Assembly (NCBI GenBank): GCA_900763035.1 | Contig: CAAFIS010000188.1 | Coordinates: 1-21,394 of the forward strand | DNA length: 21,394 nt | Source: Clostridia bacterium | Lineage (GTDB): Bacteria > Bacillota > Clostridia > Oscillospirales > Acutalibacteraceae | Direction of reading: 5' to 3' | Part shown: in pieces, positions 6,353 through 13,359 of the stretch | Layout: every line of letters begins with the position of its first letter | How positions within the stretch are numbered: position 1 is the stretch's first letter | Translations under genes and position numbers: made by a program | Notes under the pieces: model-generated | Told to the model about the DNA's origin: nothing | Database searches by the model: none | The model's input: the letters and a program-made list of their open reading frames with translations, nothing else

Positions 6353-6733
6353 CTACACCTCCGCGTCCACGTCCGCCGCACCGTCGACCGTGACGACGAC
6401 GCGGTTCGGCAAACAGATGATGCTCTCGCCCGCGCGGGACACCGCACGGTGCCGCACGCACAGCCCGTCCGGGCAGGAGGCGGCGCACACGCTCGCGCGT
6501 CCGTCGCGGATGCGCACCGTGTTGGATGCGCCGTCCGTGCCGGTCACGATGTAGTCGGTGTCCGTGTCCAGCGGCAGCACCGTCACGGTCTGCCCGTTTT
6601 GCTGCACGGTCACGGTGCGCCCTGCCGGCGGCAGCCGCCACAGCAACACGGCAGAGAGCGCCGCCGCGCCCAGCACGGCGGCGGCCAGCACGATATCGGC
6701 GCGGCGCAGGCGCAGCGCGGACAGATCCTTCAT
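6353..6733 (-). CDS. NusG domain II-containing membrane-anchored protein
   Basis: The 126-residue protein has one N-terminal membrane segment (about 13-32) and then a NusG domain II fold, as in the small proteins found beside ApbE/Rnf/FMN-binding genes in Clostridia. Conserved features are SVCAASCPDGLCV (81-93) and ESIICLPNRVVV (103-114), with Cys83, 87, 92 and 107. It should sit outside the membrane. The cysteines could bind metal or form disulfides. No transcription role is expected because the NGN domain of true NusG is absent. ATG at 6733 has GGGAGG 6 nt upstream. Its function is unknown; genome context links it to flavin electron transfer. Confidence 0.85.
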   Translation of the reverse strand: MKDLSALRLRRADIVLAAAVLGAAALSAVLLWRLPPAGRTVTVQQNGQTVTVLPLDTDTDYIVTGTDGASNTVRIRDGRASVCAASCPDGLCVRHRAVSRAGESIICLPNRVVVTVDGAADVDAEV

Positions 6734-6770
6734 GCTCTGCCTCCCTGTTCGATGTATGCTCCGTATGATC

Positions 6771-7343
6771 CTATCTGAATGATACGGAACGGATATCCAA
6801 GATGAACCTCCACGCGTCGTTGACTGCGTCGACGACCGCCTGCGAGGATACGGTGGAGCCGGACAACCCGTCGATCGGCGAGCCGAGCATCGGCACCGTC
6901 CACAGGCGCATCGGCGCCAGCCGGCCGGAGAACTGCGCGGTGAACCCTTCCGTGGCCACGCGCACGCCAAGGTATTCCGTCTCGTTCTGCTCCAGCACGC
7001 GGATCCCGGACAGCAGCGTCCCGTCGGCGGAGAATGTGGACTGTACGCGGATCCGCGACTTGTAGCCCTGCCGTTCGGTCACGAGCAGATAGCCGTCCGC
7101 CGCGCCGTTTTGGTCGAGCAGCACGGCGGCGGACAGCAGGTGATACCGCGCGGCCTGTTCGGCGGAAACGGCGATCGGCCGCGCACCGGCCGTGCCGATC
7201 GGCACGTCGTGCGCCGTCAGGTAGCCGCGGCGCAGCGCGGGATAGCCCAGCACGGCGGCAAGCAGCAGCGCCGCCGAGAGCGCCGCCATCAGCAGCAGCG
7301 CAGGCAGACGGTGCGGGGAACGGTAGCGGGCGTTGCCGGTCAT
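6771..7343 (-). CDS. Membrane-anchored FMN-binding domain protein (RnfG-like)
   Basis: The 190-residue protein has an N-terminal membrane anchor (about 13-33) and an extracytoplasmic FMN_bind domain like that of RnfG. The segment EQNETEYLGVRVATEGFTAQFSG (split at about 118-140) corresponds to the RnfG core. The attachment motif reads DGLSGST (158-164) before VSSQAVVDAV, with Thr164 the expected phosphoester-FMN site. The usual S/T-G-A-T has Ser instead of Ala, which should still be readable by ApbE but is a variant. ATG at 7343 has AAAGGAG 5 nt upstream. It lies directly after apbE, its likely modifier. It is probably a one-electron carrier beyond the core Rnf complex, partner unknown. Confidence 0.87.
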   Translation of the reverse strand: MTGNARYRSPHRLPALLLMAALSAALLLAAVLGYPALRRGYLTAHDVPIGTAGARPIAVSAEQAARYHLLSAAVLLDQNGAADGYLLVTERQGYKSRIRVQSTFSADGTLLSGIRVLEQNETEYLGVRVATEGFTAQFSGRLAPMRLWTVPMLGSPIDGLSGSTVSSQAVVDAVNDAWRFILDIRSVSFR

Positions 7344-7357
7344 GGCGGCTCCTTTCC

Positions 7358-7374
7358 GCCGGCCGACGGCCGGC
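7358..7374. repeat. Intercistronic hairpin between apbE and the FMN-binding gene
   Basis: GCCGGCC-3 nt-GGCCGGC forms a perfect 7-bp stem overlapping the apbE stop codon and ending just before the next ribosome binding site. There is no T run, so it is not a terminator. It may affect mRNA processing or translation. Confidence 0.4.
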
Positions 7375-8417
7375 TAGGTCAGATACGCGGAAAAGCCGGA
7401 GGAATAGGCAAGCGTGCTGTCATTTTTGAGCCACACGGCCTCCACGCCGGACAGCTGCTCTACCCAAGCCGCTCCCTCCTCCGGCGTCAGCAGGAACAGG
7501 GCGGTGGACAGCGCGTCCGCCATGGCGCTGTCCGGACAGATGACCGTGACCGCGCGCATGAAGGCGGCAGGGTACCGCGTGGCAGGGTCGATGATGTGGG
7601 CATAGCGCCGGCCGTCCACGGTGAAAAAGCGCTGATAGTCGCCGCTGGTGACCACGGCGGCATCATGCACGCCGACGGTCAGCAGATAGCCGTCGCCGTC
7701 CGGATCCTGCACCCCGATGACGAAGGGCGCACCGCCGGGCTTGCCGCCCACCGTGCGCACGTTGCCGCCAAGGTCCAGCAGCGCGCTCGTCCATCCCAGC
7801 TCTTCGGTGACGAACTCGGCTGCGCGCTCCGCCGCGAAGCCCTTGGCCAGCGCGCCGACGTCTACGCGGGCCAAGGGATCCGTCAGCTGTGCCGTCCCCG
7901 CGGTCAGATCCGCCACGAGGGACGCCGGATCGATGTGCTGCGCCGCGGCGGCCAGCGTCGCGGCGTCCGGCAGCGCGGCGCGGGCGGGATCCTCCGCCGC
8001 GGCGGAGCGGGCATCGTGCCACGGGGCAAGCAATGCGCCGGACACGATGTTCACCCGGCCGTTCGTCTGCGCGCAGACCTCCAGCCCGAAGGACAGCAGC
8101 TCCAGCAGCTGCCGGTCGAGCGCCAGCGGCCCGCCGCCTGCGGCGGCATTGAGCGCGGCTAGGTTCGGCACGTCCGGATAGGTGGTGTAGATGTCGCACA
8201 GACGGTGCAGCCCGGTCAAAAACGTGTGCAGCCGTTCGGCGTCTGCCGCAAAGCGCTCACCGTCGATACCGTAGGCCTTGACCGTGGTGACGGTGTCGAA
8301 CAGATCGAGCCATGTCACGCTCTGCCCCGCCGCCGAGCGGGCGCACCCGGCCGTCCCCGCCGCCGGCAGCAGCAGGGAAAACAACAGGCACAGCCCGATC
8401 TTTAGGCGGCGGAGCAT
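7374..8417 (-). CDS. apbE: FAD:protein FMN transferase, lipoprotein form
   Basis: The 347-residue protein is an ApbE-family Mg-dependent enzyme that transfers FMN from FAD to Thr residues of target proteins outside the membrane. Visible motifs are DVGALAKGFAAER (186-198), GGNVRTVGG (217-225), SGDYQRFF (257-264), YAHIIDPATRYPA (272-284) and the metal-binding DALSTALFLL near 302. The N-terminus is a lipoprotein-type signal with Cys25 after TAG, a slightly atypical lipobox. ATG at 8417 follows AAGGA by 6 nt. Targets in this cluster would be RnfG, RnfD and the 190-residue FMN-binding protein. It lies 27 nt after the duplicated lipoprotein gene. Confidence 0.95.
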   Translation of the reverse strand: MLRRLKIGLCLLFSLLLPAAGTAGCARSAAGQSVTWLDLFDTVTTVKAYGIDGERFAADAERLHTFLTGLHRLCDIYTTYPDVPNLAALNAAAGGGPLALDRQLLELLSFGLEVCAQTNGRVNIVSGALLAPWHDARSAAAEDPARAALPDAATLAAAAQHIDPASLVADLTAGTAQLTDPLARVDVGALAKGFAAERAAEFVTEELGWTSALLDLGGNVRTVGGKPGGAPFVIGVQDPDGDGYLLTVGVHDAAVVTSGDYQRFFTVDGRRYAHIIDPATRYPAAFMRAVTVICPDSAMADALSTALFLLTPEEGAAWVEQLSGVEAVWLKNDSTLAYSSGFSAYLT

Positions 8418-8444
8418 AGCGTATCCTTCTTTCGCTTGGTGGGG

Positions 8445-9419
8445 TCAGGTCGTTTCGGCGGCTTTGACCGCCGCCTTGAGCAGCCCGGACACACCGATCG
8501 TGCATCCGGCGATCGCGTCCGTTTTGCCGTCCGCGCCAAGCTTCAGGCCGGACAGCTCGGCCGGTGTCTTGCCCGCGGCGTAGGCATCGAAGGCGTTGGC
8601 CTGCTCATACCATTCCTTCTTCAGCGAGGACGCCTCCTTCATCCCGTAGGCGTCGCCTATGGCACGCTTGGTCTGCATCTCGCCGGATGCGGTGGTGAAC
8701 GCGCCGTTCTCGACGGTCAGCTTGACCTGCAGCGTGTCGGTGCGGCAGGCGGTCAGCCGCCCGCCCGACGTGGTGACGGCGGCCAATTGCGTGTCATACT
8801 GCGGCTTGTCGGCCGTCGCGTCATCGGCCTTTTCCGTGATCAGCGCCAGATGCAGCGTGTCGGCCGCCCCGGCCTTGCACGCCACCGCGGCATCGGATGC
8901 CGCGCGCACCGCGCGGATCAGGTCCGTGATCACCAGCGAGCAGCCGTCGATCTGGTCGCTTTTGCCGTCCGTGGCGGCCAGTCCGGAAATGTCGCCCGGC
9001 ATCTTGCCCTTGGTGAACGCCGCGAAGGCGTCCGCCTGCTTGCGCCACGTGCCGTCGGCGTTCGCGCTGCCGCCGGTATCCTTGTCGGTCAGCGTGTAGC
9101 GGTCGCCTTGGTCGCGCTTACTGTCCAGCACGCCGACGTCGCCGGGCTTGCCCTCGGTCAGCCGCACGGTGTATTCCACCTCGTCGACGCGGCAGTCCAA
9201 GATCTTGCCGTCCGCCGCCAGCAGCACCGCCGCCACCGTCGCCTTGACGGCGGTCTTGTCCTTGCCGTCCATCACGCGGGCGGCGACGCAGCCAAGGCCG
9301 ATCTTGCGGCTGTTGTCCGACAGGGAGGCATCGGGGCCTTCGTCCTTGCCGCATGCGGCGGTGCAAAGGCACAGCGCCGCCGCCAGCAGAGTGCAGAGAA
9401 ATTTGCCTGTTTTCCTCAT
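8445..9419 (-). CDS. Lipoprotein with two tandem, diverged FMN_bind-like repeats
   Basis: The 324-residue protein has a signal sequence ending in LCTAAC (acceptor Cys23), so it is probably a membrane-anchored lipoprotein. The rest is an internal duplication: about 59-175 aligns with about 205-320. In both halves a DGK/GGR turn precedes a Cys (76, 225) and a beta segment, then AFxA(F/Y)xxGKxP and a final motif, QIDGCSLVITDLIRAV (156-171) against AIAGCTIGVSGLLKAAV (302-318). The final motif resembles the FMN-attachment region (D-A-x-S-G-A-T) but with Cys in place of Ala. The start at 9419 follows AAGGA by 7 nt. It lies between rnfB and apbE. It is either a two-flavin electron carrier comparable in layout to PplA of Listeria or a non-flavinylated partner. 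Function is inferred. Confidence 0.8.
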   Translation of the reverse strand: MRKTGKFLCTLLAAALCLCTAACGKDEGPDASLSDNSRKIGLGCVAARVMDGKDKTAVKATVAAVLLAADGKILDCRVDEVEYTVRLTEGKPGDVGVLDSKRDQGDRYTLTDKDTGGSANADGTWRKQADAFAAFTKGKMPGDISGLAATDGKSDQIDGCSLVITDLIRAVRAASDAAVACKAGAADTLHLALITEKADDATADKPQYDTQLAAVTTSGGRLTACRTDTLQVKLTVENGAFTTASGEMQTKRAIGDAYGMKEASSLKKEWYEQANAFDAYAAGKTPAELSGLKLGADGKTDAIAGCTIGVSGLLKAAVKAAETT

Positions 9420-9441
9420 CGTCGATCCTTCTTTCCGTCGT

Positions 9442-9529
9442 GCAGGCCGGTCGGCCTGCGGATGCAACGCCCCCGGAAGGAGCGGCGGAGCGCGTTTCGC
9501 TCCCATCTCTACTATGAGAAAAAACGCGC
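9442..9529. promoter_or_regulatory. rnfB-lipoprotein intergenic leader with alternative hairpins
   Basis: The 152-nt gap between rnfB and the lipoprotein gene is the longest within this module. It holds a perfect hairpin, GCAGGCC-4 nt-GGCCTGC (9442-9459), just upstream of the ribosome binding site. GCGCGTTT (minus strand, 9529-9522) can pair with AAACGCGC (9497-9490), which competes with a local GGAGCG/CGCTCC hairpin (9487-9503). A T6 run follows GGGGCGCG. I see no clean promoter. It could tune expression of the accessory genes relative to rnf. Confidence 0.3.
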
Positions 9530-9571
9530 CCCGTATTCAGGAAAATATTGAAAGAAGGATCGTACGGTCGG

Positions 9572-10393
9572 TCAGTCCTCCGGTGCCATCGCCTCCGGGC
9601 GCAGCACGCGGATGATCTTGACCGGGCATTTTTCCACGCATTTGCCGCAGCCCGTGCATTTTTCGTGATCGACGCGGGCCAGCGCATCGGTCACGCGGAT
9701 CGCATCGTGCGGGCAGACACGCTGGCAGATCCCGCAGCCGATGCAGCCCGCGGAACACACGGCCTTGACCGCCTTGCCGAATGCGTGGGACGAGCAGCGC
9801 ACCTCGATCTTGGCGCTGTCCGGCCGCATGGCGATGATGTGCTGCGGGCAGACGGCGACGCACTGCGCGCAGGAGATGCACTTGTCGGCATCCACCACGG
9901 CGATGCCGTCGGCCAGCCGGATGGCGTCCGCCGGGCAGACCGCCGCGCAAGTGCCAAGGCCGAAGCACGCCCACGCGCAGGCTTTTCCGGCGTGGCCGGG
10001 CGCCATGGCCGCCTGACGGCAGTCCGGTGCGCCGAAATAGCGATAGTCCCGTTTGGCTGCATCGCACGTCCCGGCGCAGTGGACATACGCCACGCGCCGC
10101 TGCACGTCGCCCGCCGCCGTGCCCATGATCTCGGCTACCCGCGCGGCGACGGCGGCACCGCCCACCGGGCAGGCGTTCGTCGGGGCGTCGCCCCGCACGA
10201 CGGCCTCGGCCAAGGCGTCGCACCCGGCATAGCCGCAGCCGCCGCAGTTGTTGCCCGGCAGTGCCTCACGCACCGCCTGCAGCCGCTCGTCCGTTTTTAC
10301 GGCGAACAGGCGGGAGGCCAGACCCAGCAGCAGCCCGATCGGCACGCTGACCCCGCACGCGACCGCGACGGCCAATCCTATCCCCTGTAGCAT
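9572..10393 (-). CDS. rnfB: Rnf electron transport complex subunit B
   Basis: The 273-residue polyferredoxin accepts electrons from reduced ferredoxin. It has an N-terminal membrane anchor (about 4-29), the RnfB Fe-S domain GNNCGGCGYAGCDALAEAV (48-66) with Cys50, 53, 58 and 75, then ferredoxin-like clusters. Cys139/143/149/153 form a first set, Cys172/175/178/182 a second, Cys217/220/223/227 a third and Cys246/249/252/256 a fourth. This is typical of clostridial RnfB. ATG at 10393 follows AAGGAGGTG, one of the strongest ribosome binding sites here, 12 nt after rnfA. It is the last core subunit of the rnfCDGEAB order. Confidence 0.95.
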   Translation of the reverse strand: MLQGIGLAVAVACGVSVPIGLLLGLASRLFAVKTDERLQAVREALPGNNCGGCGYAGCDALAEAVVRGDAPTNACPVGGAAVAARVAEIMGTAAGDVQRRVAYVHCAGTCDAAKRDYRYFGAPDCRQAAMAPGHAGKACAWACFGLGTCAAVCPADAIRLADGIAVVDADKCISCAQCVAVCPQHIIAMRPDSAKIEVRCSSHAFGKAVKAVCSAGCIGCGICQRVCPHDAIRVTDALARVDHEKCTGCGKCVEKCPVKIIRVLRPEAMAPED

Positions 10394-10405
10394 CGGCGCA
10401 CCTCC

Positions 10406-10987
10406 TTAAAAATGCAGGCCGGAAAAGCCGTAGAACGCGATCGCCATCAGCCCCGCCGTCAGCAACACCAGCGGCATCCCGCGAAACGCGGGCGGCACGG
10501 CGTTGCCTTCCATGCGCTCGCGCAGACCGGCCATGATCACGATCGCGACCGCGAAGCCCAGCGCCGTGCCGAAGCCGGTCAGCACGCTCATGCCGAAGCC
10601 GTAGCCGTTCTGCACGTTCGTCAGCGCCACGCCGAGGACGGCGCAGTTGGTGGTGATCAGCGGCAGATACACGCCAAGGGCGGAATACAGCCCGTGACTG
10701 AGCTTTTTGAGCGCCATCTCCACCAGCTGCACCAGCGCGGCGATGACGAGGATGAACACGATCGTTTCCAGATACGTCAGCCTCAGCGGCACCAGCACGC
10801 CGGAATACAATAGACTGGTGAGCGCGGAGGACAGCGTGATGACGAAAACGACCGCGCCGCCCATCCCGGCCGCCGTTTTGATGCTTTTGGACACGCCGAG
10901 GAAGGGACACAGTCCCAAAAACTGGCTGAGCACCACGTTGTTGATCAGCGCGGTGGTCAGCAGCGTCAGCAGCAGGGTCTTGATCAC
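10406..10987 (-). CDS. rnfA: Rnf electron transport complex subunit A
   Basis: The 193-residue integral membrane protein has about six membrane segments and the family signatures NNVVLSQFLGLCPFLGVSK (16-34) and TTNCAVLGVAL, each with a conserved Cys that in RnfA/RnfE (NqrE/NqrD) homologues binds an Fe-S centre between the two subunits. It starts with GTG at 10987, confirmed by GGAGG upstream and by the 4-nt GTGA overlap with the rnfE stop. It forms the ion-translocating core with RnfE and RnfD. Confidence 0.95.
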   Translation of the reverse strand: MIKTLLLTLLTTALINNVVLSQFLGLCPFLGVSKSIKTAAGMGGAVVFVITLSSALTSLLYSGVLVPLRLTYLETIVFILVIAALVQLVEMALKKLSHGLYSALGVYLPLITTNCAVLGVALTNVQNGYGFGMSVLTGFGTALGFAVAIVIMAGLRERMEGNAVPPAFRGMPLVLLTAGLMAIAFYGFSGLHF

Positions 10988-11769
10988 GGCTGCGTGCCTC
11001 CTTCCTCGCGGCGCACCGTCTGCGCCGCATCGGCGGCGAGCTTTTTACGGTCCGGCGCCGCGCTCATCCCGGCGATGCCGGGCGTCCCCTCATCGGGCGA
11101 TGCCGGACAGCTTTGGCTGCCCGCACAGCCGGAGCATCCTGCGCAGCTGCCGCAGCCCGTGCCGCCCTTGCCGCCTTTCGCGCCGGCCTTCAGCTTGTTT
11201 TGCAGCGCGGCCAGCAGCGCCAGCACGAAAAACGCGCCCGGCGCCATGACGAGGATGGCGATCGGCTGATAAAACGACGGCATGATCTGCACGCCGAACA
11301 GCGTGCCGCTGCCGAACAGCTCCCGCACCGCGCCGATCACGGTCAGCGACAGGGTGAAGCCCAGCCCCATGCCCAGCCCGTCGAAGGCGGACAGCAGCAC
11401 CGGGTTTTTGGAGGCGTACGCCTCGGCACGTCCCAAAATGATGCAGTTGACCACGATCAGCGGGATGAATATCCCCAGCGAGCGGTACAGCGACGGCACA
11501 TAGGCCTGCAAAAGCAGCTGCACCATCGTGACGAACGAGGCGATGATCACGATATAGGCGGGCATCCGCACACCGGACGGGATCACCCGGCGCAAAAGCG
11601 AGATCATGCTGTTCGACAGCACGAGCACCGACGCCGTCGACAGCCCCATACCAAGGCCGTTGACCGCCGTGGACGTGACGGCCAGCGTCGCGCACATCCC
11701 CAGCATCAGCACAAAGGTCGGGTTCTCACGGATGACGCCGTTGACGATCCGCTCCCATAGCTTTTTCAT
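10984..11769 (-). CDS. rnfE: Rnf electron transport complex subunit E with Cys/Gly-rich C-terminal tail
   Basis: The 261-residue membrane protein carries the RnfE core (about 1-192), including NPTFVLMLGMCATLAVT (16-32, Cys26) and VVNCIILGRAEAYA (106-119, Cys109), the Fe-S ligands shared with RnfA. The C-terminal 70 residues form a soluble tail absent from short RnfE proteins. It has Cys206, 209, 212, 215 and 221 in a C-x2-C-x2-C-x2-C-x5-C pattern among Gly/Ser, then a charged stretch. The tail could bind a metal or Fe-S cluster. ATG at 11769 has GGAGG 7 nt upstream and overlaps the rnfG stop by 4 nt. Confidence 0.95.
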   Translation of the reverse strand: MKKLWERIVNGVIRENPTFVLMLGMCATLAVTSTAVNGLGMGLSTASVLVLSNSMISLLRRVIPSGVRMPAYIVIIASFVTMVQLLLQAYVPSLYRSLGIFIPLIVVNCIILGRAEAYASKNPVLLSAFDGLGMGLGFTLSLTVIGAVRELFGSGTLFGVQIMPSFYQPIAILVMAPGAFFVLALLAALQNKLKAGAKGGKGGTGCGSCAGCSGCAGSQSCPASPDEGTPGIAGMSAAPDRKKLAADAAQTVRREEGGTQP

Positions 11770-12332
11770 CCGATCTCCTCCCCCAGCTGCGCGGTAAGCG
11801 CCAGCGCCGCCTGCGTGGCGGCGCGCAGCGCCTGCGTGGTGTAGGTCGCGCCGGTGATGCCGTCGATCTGATCGGCCGACGTGATGCCGATGAACTGCTG
11901 CCGCACGTCCTCGTTCTCGCAATTCGCGCCGAAGCCGGGCGATTCGCTGTGGCTGAGCACCGCATAGCCCGCGACCGCGCCGGCCTTATCGATGCCCAGC
12001 GCGATGCGGATCGTCCCGCCGTAGCCCTTGTCCGAGGCGGCGGCCGCGACGAAGCCGATCGTCTGTCCGGCGGCATCGCGGGCGATCAGTATCTCCTCGA
12101 CGGACGAGCCGTCCGTCCGCGTCGCGTTGAAGGCAGACAGTGTCGCCGCCTCGTCCGGCAGCGTATCGAAGGCCGCGGCATCGGGGAACACCGCGCCGTA
12201 GGCGTCGGCCTTCTGCTGCTGCTGCGCGCGCTCGATCGGCGCCTTCGTCAGCTCGTAGACGAAGGCCAGCGCCGCCACCGCGACCAGAGCGATCAGCAGC
12301 AGGATCCCGGTGTTTTTCAGCACCGTCCTCAT
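11766..12332 (-). CDS. rnfG: Rnf electron transport complex subunit G (covalent FMN)
   Basis: The 188-residue protein has an N-terminal membrane anchor (about 7-26) and an extracytoplasmic FMN_bind domain. It shows the RnfG motif SHSESPGFG (127-135) and the FMN-attachment motif IDGITGATYTTQA (156-168), where Thr163 should carry FMN installed by ApbE. The start ATG at 12332 overlaps the rnfD stop (ATGA); a G-rich stretch (AAGGGGG) lies 9 nt upstream. It relays electrons between RnfD and the membrane core. Confidence 0.95.
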   Translation of the reverse strand: MRTVLKNTGILLLIALVAVAALAFVYELTKAPIERAQQQQKADAYGAVFPDAAAFDTLPDEAATLSAFNATRTDGSSVEEILIARDAAGQTIGFVAAAASDKGYGGTIRIALGIDKAGAVAGYAVLSHSESPGFGANCENEDVRQQFIGITSADQIDGITGATYTTQALRAATQAALALTAQLGEEIG

Positions 12333-13354
12333 CCCTGCGCGCCCCCTTTCTTTTCGCGCGGCGCACGGCGCACGCCGAACGGGCGCGGCCAAGTGATGCG
12401 CTCGATCAGCGGGGAGAGCATATTGCCGATCAGGATCGCATAGGACACGCCCTCCGTCATGGAGCCGAAGATGCGCAGCATCGCCGTCAGCAGCCCCAGC
12501 AGCGCCGCATACACGATCTGCCCGATCGGGGTGATCGGGCCGGTGGCGTAGTCCGTGGCCATGAACACCGCTCCGGCCAGCAGCCCGCCGGACAGGGCTT
12601 GTCCCAGCAGATAGCCTGCCGTCACGCTCTCTCCGCGGCCAAGGCGGAACAGCGCGATGAACGCGACCGTACTGAGGACGTACACCGCCGGGATCCGCAG
12701 GCGGATCACCCGGCGGGACAGCAGGTAGGCCGCGCCCAGCAGGATGGCGGCGGCGCTCGTTTCGCCGATGCAGCCGGCATGCAGCCCGAAAAACAGCTGC
12801 CACAGATCCGGCACGCCGCCGCCGCGCAGGACGGCGAGCGGCGTCGCCGTCGCGACGGCGTCGACCGAAACGGTCGTCAGCCGCTGCCACAGCGAGGATA
12901 GCGCATTGCTGCCGAACAGGTCGCCCACCGCCGGGAACCCGCTGCCGACCAGCGCCGGGAACGAGATCAGCAAAAAGCAGCGCGCGGCGAGCGCGGGGTT
13001 CATGATGTTCTGCCCGATGCCGCCGAACAGCTGCTTGACGATCACGATCGCGAACGCGCCGCCCATGACCGGGATCCACCACGGCACGGAGGACGGCAGG
13101 CCCATGGCCAAGATCAGCCCCGTGACGACGGCGCTGCCGTCGCCGACCGTGGACGGCAGCCGCATCAGGCGGCGATAAAGGTATTCGCTGCCGACGCAGG
13201 CGGCGACGGACAGCAGGATCACCAGCAGCGCGCGCAGCCCGAACACATACACGCCGAACAGCAGCGGCGGCAGCAGGGCGATCATCACGTCGCGCATGAC
13301 CGTGGCGGTAGATGAGGCGCAGCGCACGTGCGGTGAGGTAGACACATTGAGCAT
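12329..13354 (-). CDS. rnfD: Rnf electron transport complex subunit D (covalent FMN)
   Basis: The 341-residue protein is a multi-span membrane subunit of the NqrB/RnfD family. The flavin site is VDAVATATPLAV (164-175), in which Thr171 of the A-T-A-T string replaces the Thr of the usual S/T-G-A-T; Gly to Thr at the second position is a mild variant. Other signatures are GGIGQNIMNPALAAR (111-125) and the TDYATGPITPIGQ loop (267-279). It starts at ATG 13354 with AAGGAGGG 9 nt upstream, 5 nt after rnfC. It likely forms the ion path with RnfA and RnfE. Confidence 0.95.
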   Translation of the reverse strand: MLNVSTSPHVRCASSTATVMRDVMIALLPPLLFGVYVFGLRALLVILLSVAACVGSEYLYRRLMRLPSTVGDGSAVVTGLILAMGLPSSVPWWIPVMGGAFAIVIVKQLFGGIGQNIMNPALAARCFLLISFPALVGSGFPAVGDLFGSNALSSLWQRLTTVSVDAVATATPLAVLRGGGVPDLWQLFFGLHAGCIGETSAAAILLGAAYLLSRRVIRLRIPAVYVLSTVAFIALFRLGRGESVTAGYLLGQALSGGLLAGAVFMATDYATGPITPIGQIVYAALLGLLTAMLRIFGSMTEGVSYAILIGNMLSPLIERITWPRPFGVRRAPREKKGGAQG

Positions 13355-13359
13355 GGCGG

